Assembly: GCA_014380365.1 (NCBI GenBank)
Contig: JACMJZ010000034.1
Location: 1-64,000 of the forward strand
DNA: 64,000 nt
Direction of reading: 5' to 3'
Source of the DNA: Pyrinomonadaceae bacterium
Lineage (GTDB): Bacteria > Acidobacteriota > Blastocatellia > Pyrinomonadales > Pyrinomonadaceae
Shown here: positions 43,220 through 51,766 of the stretch, in pieces
How the letters are laid out: each line of letters opens with the position of its first letter
How positions within the stretch are numbered: position 1 is the first letter of the stretch
Notes under the pieces: generated by a model
The model's input: the letters and a program-made list of their open reading frames with translations, nothing else
Database searches by the model: none
Told to the model about the DNA's origin: nothing
Translations under genes and position numbers: made by a program

Positions 43220-44377
43220 TCAACCTTCGATAACGCTCATCGCGCTCACCGCCCTTCTCTCGTAGGCGGTAATGGCGGCGATGTTGCGCTTCTCCAGTGG
43301 AGTTAACTGGGCGTCAGCGAATTCGGGGTTGGCTTTGTACCAGGCGAAGCTTTCGAAGTATGTTTGAAACCAGGGCTCTTTGGTGAACACCTTGCCGCGA
43401 CGCGCATAGATTTCATTCCGCATCTTGGCGGCGTCCTCGACAAACAATCCCTCCAACAAACTTCGCGTTACCGGCTGACGACCGAGGTTGTCGTGGATCT
43501 TGTTCTCATAGGCGACGATTGTTTCCACGTTCTGCTTGTCTGAGCCTGACACGTCTTCGTCTTTGAAAGTTTCAATCGGTTGATACCACTCCTGGGCGTA
43601 GAAGTACTGTGAAAGCCAGGGTGCCTGAAACTGGCGGCCGTGGCGCGCGTAAATCTCATTTCGCAGCAGCCGCAGCTCATTAAGACTAAGCCCGTGCAGC
43701 ATGCGCTCGGAGATTAGTTTGTTCTCAAATAGCTCCATGTCACCGGGAGCCAAAGCCAGCTTGCGCGACTTTTTCTGCGCGTCGGCGATCGTCGCCAGAT
43801 TTTTTTGCTCGAGCGTCGTGAGCTTCTTTGGACCGTAGTTATCGCTTGCCTTGTACCAGTAACGCTCCTCGAAGTACTGCTGCAACCACGATTCACCAAA
43901 ACGCTTGCCATGTATTGCTTCGACTTCGGAACGCAACACACGCCATTCAGCGCCGCTGTGCGTGCCCAGCTTCCTCACCGTCAAGGGGCGCGTTTGCCAA
44001 TACCGCATGTCGCCGGGTTGGACCGTCGCGTGCTTGCTTGCTTCGGCAATGCGAATAACGTCCAGGTTCCGTCGCTCCGTATTGTTGAGCATGGAGTTCC
44101 TGAAGTCAGCGTTGGGCTTGTACCAATTCTGATCTTGGAGATAGATACGGATTTCGGCGTCCTTGAAGATGCGTCCATGACGGCCAAAGACAATGCCTCG
44201 CAGGAGCTTTAACTGATGAAGCTCGAGACTGGTAACGTCAGCTGGCTTGAGCGATGATTTCGAGAAATCAAAACTCTGCCAGCGATCCATGTTCTGCGCC
44301 TGCGCGGCCAGGCAACTGACAACAAGGAAAATTGGAATTAACAACGTGCGAAGCCGAAGGTGGGGGAATTGCTTCAT
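43220..44377 (-). CDS. Exported protein with four YARHG domains
   Basis: 385 residues from ATG 44377; GGAG precedes it, and upstream in-frame starts are less likely. Signal peptide (LLIPIFLVVSCLAAQAQ). Four repeats of about 80 residues each show the YARHG pattern: GIVFGRHGRIF, EVEAIHGKRF, EIYARHGRQF and EIYARRGKVF, each followed by YF or YL and a WY[KQ] motif. YARHG domains are extracellular and of unknown function. It follows dnaJ at the end of the heat-shock operon, with a gap of about 115 bp. Confidence 0.88.
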   Translation of the reverse strand: MKQFPHLRLRTLLIPIFLVVSCLAAQAQNMDRWQSFDFSKSSLKPADVTSLELHQLKLLRGIVFGRHGRIFKDAEIRIYLQDQNWYKPNADFRNSMLNNTERRNLDVIRIAEASKHATVQPGDMRYWQTRPLTVRKLGTHSGAEWRVLRSEVEAIHGKRFGESWLQQYFEERYWYKASDNYGPKKLTTLEQKNLATIADAQKKSRKLALAPGDMELFENKLISERMLHGLSLNELRLLRNEIYARHGRQFQAPWLSQYFYAQEWYQPIETFKDEDVSGSDKQNVETIVAYENKIHDNLGRQPVTRSLLEGLFVEDAAKMRNEIYARRGKVFTKEPWFQTYFESFAWYKANPEFADAQLTPLEKRNIAAITAYERRAVSAMSVIEG

Positions 44378-44491
44378 AGGGTGCTCCATGGTATTGGGCA
44401 TAGCCCAAATCCGACATGCAGTTTGCCGGAACGTCAGAGACCTTCCGCACATCAGGCGCCGTAGCCGGAACGCAGATACTGCAGTAACAGC

Positions 44492-45607
44492 CTACCCAAA
44501 AATATCGCGAACTTTGTCGACCAAACCCTTATCTTCCAGGTCCTTGTTTTCAACCACCGAAAGCTGTTCGAGAAGTTTACGCTGCTCGCGCGTCAAGGAA
44601 GTCGGCGTCACCACGCTGACTGCGACGAACAGATCTCCCCGCCCGCGACTGCCAAGCACAGGCATCCCTTTGCCTTTTAGGCGAAAGACGGTTCCTGTCT
44701 GGGTGCCGGAGGGGACCTTGATTTTCTCTTCACCATCGATCTTGCCAACGTACACATCCGACCCCAAGGCGGCCTGTGCGAAAGTGATCGGCAGAGAGGC
44801 GTAGAGATTGTTGCCCTGTCGTTCAAAGCGTTCGTGCTCGGCGAGATGAATCACGACATACAGATCACCCGACGGGCCACCCTGAGTGCCATCCTCTCCT
44901 TCGCCTTGTACGCGCAGACGCGACCCAGTCTCAACTCCTGCCGGGATTTTCACTTCCATCTGCTTCTCGCGCTCGATCCGTCCTGCGCCACGGCAGTCGG
45001 GACAGGGACTCTTCACGACGCGCCCGGCGCCGCGGCAGGGCTGGCACGTTCGCGCTACGGAAAAGAAGCCTTGCTGATAACGGACCTGGCCCGTGCCACC
45101 GCAGTTGCTGCAATTCTCCGGCTGCGTCCCGACGGCAGCGCCGTTTCCTTTGCAGGTTTCACAAGTCTCAAGTCGCGGAATACGCAACTGCGCAGTCATC
45201 CCGTTGTAGGCGTCCTCGAGTGTAATCTCGAGGTCGTAACGCAGGTCTGCGCCGCGCTGCGCCGCCGAGCGCCGCGCTCCTCCACGACCGCCGCTAAAGA
45301 CGTCACCAAAGCCAAAGAGGTCCCCCAGGATATCTTCAATGCCGCCGAAGCCGGGCGCTCCCCAGCCTTGGCCCGCGCCGCTCGAAACTCCTGCGTGGCC
45401 AAACCGATCATAGCGTTGACGCTGTTCGGTGTCCGCCAGGATCTGGTAGGCTTCCGCAGCTTCCTTAAACTTCTCCTCAGCGCTCGGGTTATTTGGATTT
45501 TTATCCGGATGATGAAGGAGGGCCAGACGGCGGTACGCGCTTTTTATTTCCTGATCAGATGCCGTGCGGTTAACACCGAGCACCTCGTAATAATCTCGTT
45601 TACTCAT
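44492..45607 (-). CDS. dnaJ: Chaperone DnaJ
   Basis: 371 residues. J domain with HPDKNPNN (HPD), Gly/Phe-rich region with GAGQGWGAPGFGG, four zinc CxxCxGxG motifs (CETCKGNG, CSNCGGTG, CQPCRGAG, CPDCRGAG) and the C-terminal substrate-binding domains. Stimulates DnaK ATPase and delivers clients. 44 bp after dnaK, in the order hrcA-grpE-dnaK-dnaJ. Confidence 0.97.
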   Translation of the reverse strand: MSKRDYYEVLGVNRTASDQEIKSAYRRLALLHHPDKNPNNPSAEEKFKEAAEAYQILADTEQRQRYDRFGHAGVSSGAGQGWGAPGFGGIEDILGDLFGFGDVFSGGRGGARRSAAQRGADLRYDLEITLEDAYNGMTAQLRIPRLETCETCKGNGAAVGTQPENCSNCGGTGQVRYQQGFFSVARTCQPCRGAGRVVKSPCPDCRGAGRIEREKQMEVKIPAGVETGSRLRVQGEGEDGTQGGPSGDLYVVIHLAEHERFERQGNNLYASLPITFAQAALGSDVYVGKIDGEEKIKVPSGTQTGTVFRLKGKGMPVLGSRGRGDLFVAVSVVTPTSLTREQRKLLEQLSVVENKDLEDKGLVDKVRDIFG

Positions 45608-45651
45608 TAAGACTTTCTAAAACCTCTCGTTCTTCATTTGATAATTGACGC

Positions 45652-47511
45652 TCAAAACTTTGTAAATTCACCGGCAGGTTTGTCCGCATCTTCTGACGTG
45701 GATTCATTAGCAGGATTCATCATGGCGGAGGTAAGCTGCGCGGCCACTCGTTCCAGCGCAGTCAGGGCCTTGCTGATCTCTTCCTGCCCATCGGTCTTAG
45801 TGGCCGCTTCGGCTTCCTTAAACACACGGTCGGCGATCTCCTGGTCGTTAGCCGAAAGCATGCCGCCAAACTTGGTGAATGATTTCTGGGTGTTGCGCAG
45901 GAGGGACTCGAGCTTATTTCGCAACACGACGATCTCCTTCGCAGTGCGATCAGCGCTGGCAAACCCCTGGGCCTCTTTAAGAAGATTTTGGATTTCGTCG
46001 GGCGCGAGTCCGGAGGTGGGGGTGATGCGCATTTGCTGCTCCCGGCCCGTAGACTTGTCCTGAGCTGAAACCGAGACTATCCCGTTTGCGTCGACTTCAA
46101 AGGTTACATCGATTTGAGGTACGCCACGCGGATTACGAGGAATACCCACCAACTCGAATTTCCCCAGCGAGCGATTCCCTTCCGCAACTTCGCGTTCACC
46201 TTGCAGGATATGAATCTCCACTGATGTTTGATTGTCGACCACTGTGGTAAAGGTCAGGCTGTTGCGCAGTGGAATAGTGGAATTCCGATCGATGATCTTG
46301 GTGAACAGTCCGCCGCGTGTTTCAAGTCCAAGACTGAGCGGCAACACGTCGAGAAGCACAATGTCTTTGACCTCGCCGGTTAACACGCCTCCCTGGATGG
46401 CGGCGCCCATTGCCACGACTTCGTCAGGATTAATCTCAGCGGACGGTTTCTTGCCGAAAATCTTTTCCACCGTGCGCTCGACGATCGGCGATCGCGTCTG
46501 ACCGCCCACGAGGATTACCTTGTCGATGTCGCCGGGCTTCAGCTTTGCATCCGCCAACGCCTTTTCACACGGCTCTATCGTCTGATCAATCAAATCGACG
46601 ATTAGATCTTCAAACTCTGTTCGAGTCAGCACCTTGTTAAAGTGCTTCGGTCCGGTGGCGTCGGCCGCGATAAAAGGAAGGTTAATGTTGGTTTCGGTAG
46701 TCGATGACAACTCGCACTTAGCTCGCTCAGCTACTTCTTTCAGGCGCTGCAACGCCAGCCGGTCCTTGCGCAAGTCAATTCCGGTATCGCTCAGAAACTG
46801 GTCAGCCATCCAGTTCATGATTTTCTCGTCGATGTCTTCCCCGCCCAGGAATGTGTTGCCGGAAGTTGACAGCACTTCGAAAACGCCGTCGCTCATCTCG
46901 AGAATAGAAATATCGAAGGTGCCTCCACCAAGATCGTAAACCGCTAGACGCTCTGCTCCCGACTTCCCCAGACCGTAGGCCAGGGCGGCGGCAGTCGGCT
47001 CATTGATAATTCTTTCGATGGTCAGTCCGGCAATTTTTCCCGCGTCCTTGGTTGCCTGGCGTTGCGAGTCGTCGAAGTAAGCAGGGACGGTGATGATCGC
47101 ATCAGTTACCGGCTCCCCCAAAAAATCCTCGGCGGCGGCCTTCAAACGCTGAAGCAGGATTCCCGATAACTCGGGCGGGCTATAGCTGCGCCCCTGCACC
47201 CGCACGCGCGCGTCACCGTTTGGCGAATCGACAATTTCGAACGCCGCTGTCTCACGCATGCGCTGAACTTCCGTCGAGTTGTACTTGCGGCCGATCAAAC
47301 GCTTGACGGCATACACAGTATTGGCAGCGTTGGTGACGGCCTGGCGTTTCGCAATCTGGCCTACCAGGCGTTCACCCTTATCAGTGAAACCGACTACGCT
47401 CGGCGTCGTCCTGCCGCCCTCCTTGTTGGGGACGATCTGAACTGCGCCGCCTTCGAGGACGGAGACGCAGCAGTTAGTGGTACCCAAATCTATGCCGATT
47501 GCTTTTCCCAT
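45652..47511 (-). CDS. dnaK: Chaperone DnaK (Hsp70)
   Basis: 619 residues. Starts MGKAIGIDLGTTNCCVSVLE; ATPase signatures VYDLGGGTFDISIL and VILVGGQTRSPIVE; linker VKDIVLLDVLPLSLG; C-terminal lid with acidic end. Main Hsp70 of the cell. Genes on both sides are its partners GrpE and DnaJ. Confidence 0.98.
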   Translation of the reverse strand: MGKAIGIDLGTTNCCVSVLEGGAVQIVPNKEGGRTTPSVVGFTDKGERLVGQIAKRQAVTNAANTVYAVKRLIGRKYNSTEVQRMRETAAFEIVDSPNGDARVRVQGRSYSPPELSGILLQRLKAAAEDFLGEPVTDAIITVPAYFDDSQRQATKDAGKIAGLTIERIINEPTAAALAYGLGKSGAERLAVYDLGGGTFDISILEMSDGVFEVLSTSGNTFLGGEDIDEKIMNWMADQFLSDTGIDLRKDRLALQRLKEVAERAKCELSSTTETNINLPFIAADATGPKHFNKVLTRTEFEDLIVDLIDQTIEPCEKALADAKLKPGDIDKVILVGGQTRSPIVERTVEKIFGKKPSAEINPDEVVAMGAAIQGGVLTGEVKDIVLLDVLPLSLGLETRGGLFTKIIDRNSTIPLRNSLTFTTVVDNQTSVEIHILQGEREVAEGNRSLGKFELVGIPRNPRGVPQIDVTFEVDANGIVSVSAQDKSTGREQQMRITPTSGLAPDEIQNLLKEAQGFASADRTAKEIVVLRNKLESLLRNTQKSFTKFGGMLSANDQEIADRVFKEAEAATKTDGQEEISKALTALERVAAQLTSAMMNPANESTSEDADKPAGEFTKF

Positions 47512-47547
47512 TGTTTGAGGACTCCTAGTTGGCCAGGAGTTGATAAC

Positions 47548-48300
47548 TCACTTTTTCACCGAGACTTTTACCAGCGCAGGCCGGATCAACTTATCCCCGA
47601 GTGTAAATCCGCGAACGATCTCCTGGATCACAGTATCAGGCTCATAATCATCGCTGGGCTCGGTGACGACTGCTTCATGAAGATGTGGATTAAACTGTTC
47701 ACCCTCAGCCAACACCGGCTTGACGCCTAAAGCATCCAGAACGCCGCCGAGTTGTTTATAAATAAGATCCACGCCACTCAGGAAATGCCGAAACTCGTCC
47801 GACTCGCTGCTTTCAACCGAGGCCTCCGTTTCCAGCGCTCTCTTTAGATTATCGAGAACCGGCAAGAGCTTGGAGGCGATATCTGCAACCACTCGATCAT
47901 AGGTCGTGGCACGTTCGCGATCGACTCGCTTCCGGTAGTTTTCGAAATCCGCCTGGCGGCGGGCCAGAGCGTCTTTCAAATCCTTAACTTCGCCTTCAAG
48001 CCGTTTGAGCTCCGCTCTCGTCGCCACTAATTCAGCGACCTCCGGCCCGCCAGACTGAGGCGGTAGATCGCCGGGAGAGCCATCAGCTTGTGGAGAAGGA
48101 TGGATCGGCTGGCTATCGAGATCGAAGACTTCCTCACCATTGCCGCCCGAATCAAGTTCTTCGTCCATACTGTCCCTCAAAGCCAAATCGTCATCTGACG
48201 CTGGTGCATCAGAGGGGGCGTTGGGGTCATTGTCGGTTTCCGAATCCAAAAAGTTTACCGGAATGCGGTTCGAGGTGTTTCCTTTGTTATCAGGAGGCAT
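47548..48300 (-). CDS. grpE: Nucleotide exchange factor GrpE
   Basis: 250 residues. Conserved C-terminal half: RRQADFENYRKRVDRER coiled coil, LLPVLDNLKRALE and NPHLHEAV with GFTLGDKLIRPALVKVS. The N-terminal 90 residues are acidic and disordered-looking, longer than in E. coli (197 total). 36 bp before dnaK. Confidence 0.96.
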   Translation of the reverse strand: MPPDNKGNTSNRIPVNFLDSETDNDPNAPSDAPASDDDLALRDSMDEELDSGGNGEEVFDLDSQPIHPSPQADGSPGDLPPQSGGPEVAELVATRAELKRLEGEVKDLKDALARRQADFENYRKRVDRERATTYDRVVADIASKLLPVLDNLKRALETEASVESSESDEFRHFLSGVDLIYKQLGGVLDALGVKPVLAEGEQFNPHLHEAVVTEPSDDYEPDTVIQEIVRGFTLGDKLIRPALVKVSVKK

Positions 48301-48337
48301 CTGCTAGTTTTGATTCTGCAAGATTTTCGGGTCAGGT

Positions 48338-49459
48338 TCAAACACGCGCATCTTCATTGAGCCTTCGCTCAATTAGCCGCGCCATGTAGTTTACCATAGC
48401 CATAATGCGGGAATACTCAATCCTCATCGGCCCGACGACCCCGAGGGTTCCGAGCTGTTCGTTTGAACCAAGTCGGTAGGGCGCGGTGATTAAAGCGCAA
48501 TTACGCATCGACGCGATCGCATGTTCACGCCCAATTAGGACATGAACATCGCCCGCATGCGCATAGTTGTCCCTTGATACACACTCATTCAGAATCTTGA
48601 TCAGGCGTGATTTCGCCTCAAAGGTCCGAAACAGTTCGCGCATCCGGTCGACGTCCACAAAGTCGGGCTTACTGAGAATATTTGAAGCGCCATCAACATA
48701 AACGTCTCCGCTGGCAGACTCTTCGCCATCAAGGCTCATGTCACAAAGCAGAATTGCATTTCTTAAGAGTCGATCATAGAGGGCCTTCTCCTCGCTCATC
48801 AGCTCGAGAATCTCAGCTCGAATCGCGACCAGACTCTTGCCGCAATACTCTGTATTAAGGTACCGCGCGGTCCGCTCGAGTTCATCCTGCGGGAGGTTGT
48901 CTTCCAACCGAATGATCTTGTTGTGAATTGTGTTTGAAGTGGTGACCAGGACGACGAGAATTCGCTTCTCTGAGAGTTGGATAAACTCGATATGATTTAA
49001 GCGATTCTCGGCCAGCGATGGCGATATCACTATTCCCACGTTGTCGGTCAGCTCGGAGAGCGCGTGTGACATCTGCGCCATAATGCGCTCCGAAGAAGTC
49101 GCGCCTTCGAGCCCGCTGTAGGGAAACACTCTCTCGATTGCCCTTAAGTCGGCGCGTGACAGCCGGCCTTCTTCCAGGAGGTTATCTACGTAGTAGCGAT
49201 ACCCTTTATCGGTGGGCACTCGGCCTGCGGACGTATGCGGTTGCTCGACCAGACCGGCTTCCTCCAGTTCGCCCATGACATTCCGGATCGTCGCCGAACT
49301 CCAACCACCACTATTGGCAAACCGCTCGGCGATTATGCGCGAACCGACAGCCTCGCCAGTAACCAGGTGTTCCTTGATCACGGCGGCAAGAACAGCCTCG
49401 GCACGCGCGCCGGGCTTGCTCTCGTCAGTGGTTTGGAGGGTTTGGTTACGACGGGACAT
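48338..49459 (-). CDS. hrcA: Heat-inducible transcription repressor HrcA
   Basis: 373 residues from ATG 49459 (TTG 49474 is in frame upstream). Winged-helix start with AVLAAVIKEHLVTGEAVGSR, the wing segment SSATIRNVMGELEEAGLVEQPHTSAGRVPTDKGYRYYVD, and a C-terminal GPMRIEYSRIMAMVNYMARL. HrcA binds CIRCE operators and is stabilised by GroE. I looked for TTAGCACTC-N9-GAGTGCTAA upstream and did not find it, so the operon may use another control or CIRCE may sit elsewhere. Confidence 0.95.
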   Translation of the reverse strand: MSRRNQTLQTTDESKPGARAEAVLAAVIKEHLVTGEAVGSRIIAERFANSGGWSSATIRNVMGELEEAGLVEQPHTSAGRVPTDKGYRYYVDNLLEEGRLSRADLRAIERVFPYSGLEGATSSERIMAQMSHALSELTDNVGIVISPSLAENRLNHIEFIQLSEKRILVVLVTTSNTIHNKIIRLEDNLPQDELERTARYLNTEYCGKSLVAIRAEILELMSEEKALYDRLLRNAILLCDMSLDGEESASGDVYVDGASNILSKPDFVDVDRMRELFRTFEAKSRLIKILNECVSRDNYAHAGDVHVLIGREHAIASMRNCALITAPYRLGSNEQLGTLGVVGPMRIEYSRIMAMVNYMARLIERRLNEDARV

Positions 49460-49978
49460 TGGATTGGTTAACAAAAAAGCATTTTGGCTGAGTTTCCAAG
49501 GTCAGGTTCACGCTCTGATCCTAAAAACGCGCTCAAAGGTAGCAAAATAACCACCTTGACGCAGTATAAGGAATCATTCACGGTGCTGCAAACGGTTTCA
49601 GCCCACGGTTTCGCAACTGCCAGTGGAATAGTTAATCCCCACTCCTACAAAGATTTAGTCAAGCAAAGGAGGGAGACAAAAACCCCTTCAATCCAGCGTC
49701 CGGCGTAGTGATCCGGTGAACCCGCGGGAAAGCGAGTGCTGGTCTGCGCTTACGCCTGGCGCCTCAAAATCAGCGATTTTCCTCAGCTTTTTGCCGTTCG
49801 CCCCGGATCAATTGACGGTCGGCGATGGTTCTCCGTAAGATGAGTGGGTCCGCTGGCTTCCAATCCAATGCCCCTTCTGGTCGCCAGCTTAAGCCAGAGT
49901 CAAACGGGTCTCCTCTTACGACATCGGAATCAACATTGGAGTTTGTAAACGCAAGCTAGTTGTCAGGAGCAACGAGCG
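49460..49978. other. Intergenic region between divergent hrcA and SprT-like gene
   Basis: About 520 bp. It must hold the promoters of the heat-shock operon and the plus-strand gene, but no convincing sigma-70, sigma-32 or CIRCE site stands out. Short plus-strand frames lack ribosome binding sites. AGGAG at 49957-49961 belongs to the next gene. Confidence 0.6.
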
Positions 49979-50698
49979 ATGAACGAGGTGACGAAATTTT
50001 TCAGTGATGCCTTCCACCACCTTGGCAGTAGCCGTGGAGTTGGGGGCATTGACGTTCGTTTCTACCCCTACGCCGGCTTGCGCCACACTATTCGTCTGCG
50101 TTCGGGTCAGGTTTATGTTCGCTTGTCGGATATCTGCAAGGACAGCCCGCCGGAAGTTATGCGCGCTCTCGCGTTCGTGCTGGTTGCCAGGTTGTTAGGC
50201 AAGCGCATTCCTGAAGTTCACGAACGTACATATCGCGACTACTCATTGACGCCTGAGATCATGCGCGCGTCTGATATCGCCCGCAGGCGCCGCGGGCACA
50301 AAAAGATTTCCAGCCCGCAGGGCGGTACCTACGACCTCGACAAGATGTTTTCGAAGGTCAATCGCCGATACTTCGATTCCAGTCTCGAGAAACCGACGAT
50401 TACGTGGTCGCAGCGCAAGACGCGAACCATCCTTGGTCATCACGATCGAGTTTACGAGACGATTACTATCAGCAAGTCTCTGGATTCAACGCAGGTGCCC
50501 GAATGGTTTGTTGAGTTTATCCTCTACCACGAAATGCTCCACATAAAGCACGCCGCCCGGATGATAAAAGGGCGCCGTTACTATCACACGGCGGCATTTC
50601 GGGCGGACGAACGCCGTTTTGCCAAGTATGACGAGGCCCAGCGTTGGCTCGAGCAAATCGCTCGTCAGCGCCGGTTGCCAAGAGCTCGGGCGGCCTAG
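49979..50698 (+). CDS. SprT-like/M48-type zinc metalloprotease domain protein
   Basis: 239 residues. AGGAG lies 13 nt before ATG 49979. The active-site helix YHEMLHIKHAA supplies HExxH, and a later YYHTAAFRADERRFAKY supplies a further His and acidic residues, as in SprT/WLM-type peptidases. VNRRYFDSSLEKPTITWSQR is also typical of SprT-like folds. No signal peptide or membrane segment, so cytoplasmic. Substrates unknown; relatives act on DNA-protein crosslinks, but that should not be assumed here. Confidence 0.82.
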   Translation: MNEVTKFFSDAFHHLGSSRGVGGIDVRFYPYAGLRHTIRLRSGQVYVRLSDICKDSPPEVMRALAFVLVARLLGKRIPEVHERTYRDYSLTPEIMRASDIARRRRGHKKISSPQGGTYDLDKMFSKVNRRYFDSSLEKPTITWSQRKTRTILGHHDRVYETITISKSLDSTQVPEWFVEFILYHEMLHIKHAARMIKGRRYYHTAAFRADERRFAKYDEAQRWLEQIARQRRLPRARAA

Positions 50699-50767
50699 AA
50701 TCAAATTGGAACCTTTGCGGCCTTGATGCGTTTTCACAAGCGAGGTAGGTGGGCTCCTCAAAGAAGG

Positions 50768-50815
50768 GCGGCCAATCCGGATCCAACTTAGGATTCCGGT
50801 GAGGCCGCCTTTTTG
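50768..50815 (+). terminator. Rho-independent terminator
   Basis: GGCGGCC with GGCCGCC, and inside it CCGGATCC with GGATTCCGG, around AACTTA, then TTTTTGTG. It is about 70 bp after the SprT-like stop and would end that transcript. Confidence 0.85.
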
Positions 50816-50885
50816 TGTTTGTTGTGATTCGCACCGTTGGGCGGACGGGCATGCATCGGCAGATTCTGAGAAGAGGTACTGGTGC

Positions 50886-51020
50886 AGTTTTCTTTGCGGC
50901 CCTTTGCGTCTTACTTTGCGACCTTTGCGGTAAAATATTCAAGAAGGACCGCAAAGTCCGCGAAGTAAGCCGCAAAGTTACGCAAAGAAAATGCAGTCCA
51001 AGTCCAAACTGCACCAGCAC
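50886..51020. repeat. CGCAAAG-family inverted repeat (copy 6, longest)
   Basis: TTTGCGGCCCTTTGCGTC and TTTGCGACCTTTGCGG on the left; GACCGCAAAGTCCGCGAAG, CCGCAAAGTTACGCAAAG on the right. Outer flanks GGTGCAGTTTTC and CTGCACCAGCACC extend the pairing. Sits upstream of efp. Confidence 0.9.
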
Positions 51021-51147
51021 CTGAGAAGGTGCTTGCTGGACAAGCGCCGACCGGCTGGCTAGACTACGCGTTTCGTAAATTGGCCCGAACGCTCACCGTT
51101 AGCACGCGGTTTTAATGTCAACTTTTAGACGGAGACTTGAATAGGTT

Positions 51148-51711
51148 ATGGCTATCTCTGCCACTCAAATCCGGCGCGGAATGGTAATTCTCTTCAATGG
51201 CGAACTCTGCAAAGTGATGGAGTTTCGCCATCACACGCCGGGCAATTTGCGCGCGATGGTGCAGGCGAAACTTCGAAACATCAAGACCGGCTCATCATTC
51301 GAGCACCGTTTCCGTTCGAATGACTCGGTGGAAAAGGCGAGTTTAGAGCAGCATGAGATGGAGTATATGTACTCGGACGGGTCGCATCATCATTTCATGA
51401 ACACGGAAAACTACGAGCAGGTGGCCCTCAGTGAAGAAGAGCTGGGGGACGCGGCACAGTGGTTAACCCCCGGATTGAAGATCCAGGCTGAGTTTTACGA
51501 ATCGGCCCCGATAGGCATCGACTTGCCGCCATCGATGGAGTTAACTGTCACGCGCACTGATCCCAGTCTCAAGGGAGCGACTATCTCCAACGTAAGTAAA
51601 CCCGCGACGCTCGAGAACGGCGTCACCGTTACGGTTCCCGCGTTCGTTAACGAAGGCGACCGGATTCGCGTCGATCCATCCGAGGGCCGCTACATCGAAC
51701 GCGCCAAGTAA
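51148..51711 (+). CDS. efp: Translation elongation factor P, subgroup with unusual loop
   Basis: 187 residues, three beta-barrel domains; relieves ribosome stalling at polyproline. [20 protein letters not shown] start and the C-terminal signature [20 protein letters not shown] are standard. The tip of the domain I loop reads [15 protein letters not shown], so the position modified as lysine in E. coli (K34) is Asn33 here, and there is no Arg at the EarP position. None of the known EF-P modification enzymes is adjacent. GGAG lies upstream of the ATG. The polyproline-rich pilin and kinase of this window are likely clients (inference). Confidence 0.95.
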   Translation: MAISATQIRRGMVILFNGELCKVMEFRHHTPGNLRAMVQAKLRNIKTGSSFEHRFRSNDSVEKASLEQHEMEYMYSDGSHHHFMNTENYEQVALSEEELGDAAQWLTPGLKIQAEFYESAPIGIDLPPSMELTVTRTDPSLKGATISNVSKPATLENGVTVTVPAFVNEGDRIRVDPSEGRYIERAK

Positions 51712-51712
51712 G

Positions 51713-51765
51713 TGGTACGACAGATATTCCTGCGAACCAAGACAGGCAAGAATGCCTGTCCTATC
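51713..51765. repeat. GTAGGACAGGCATTCCTGTC-family repeat
   Basis: Contains the perfect hairpin GACAGGCA-AGAA-TGCCTGTC (51741-51760) between efp and waaA. It could also act as efp terminator. It provides an in-frame ATG (51752) just before the true waaA start. Confidence 0.8.
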
Positions 51766-51766
51766 T

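Noticed and set aside
49460-49978. Search for a CIRCE operator upstream of hrcA
   Set aside because: No TTAGCACTC-N9-GAGTGCTAA or near match found.
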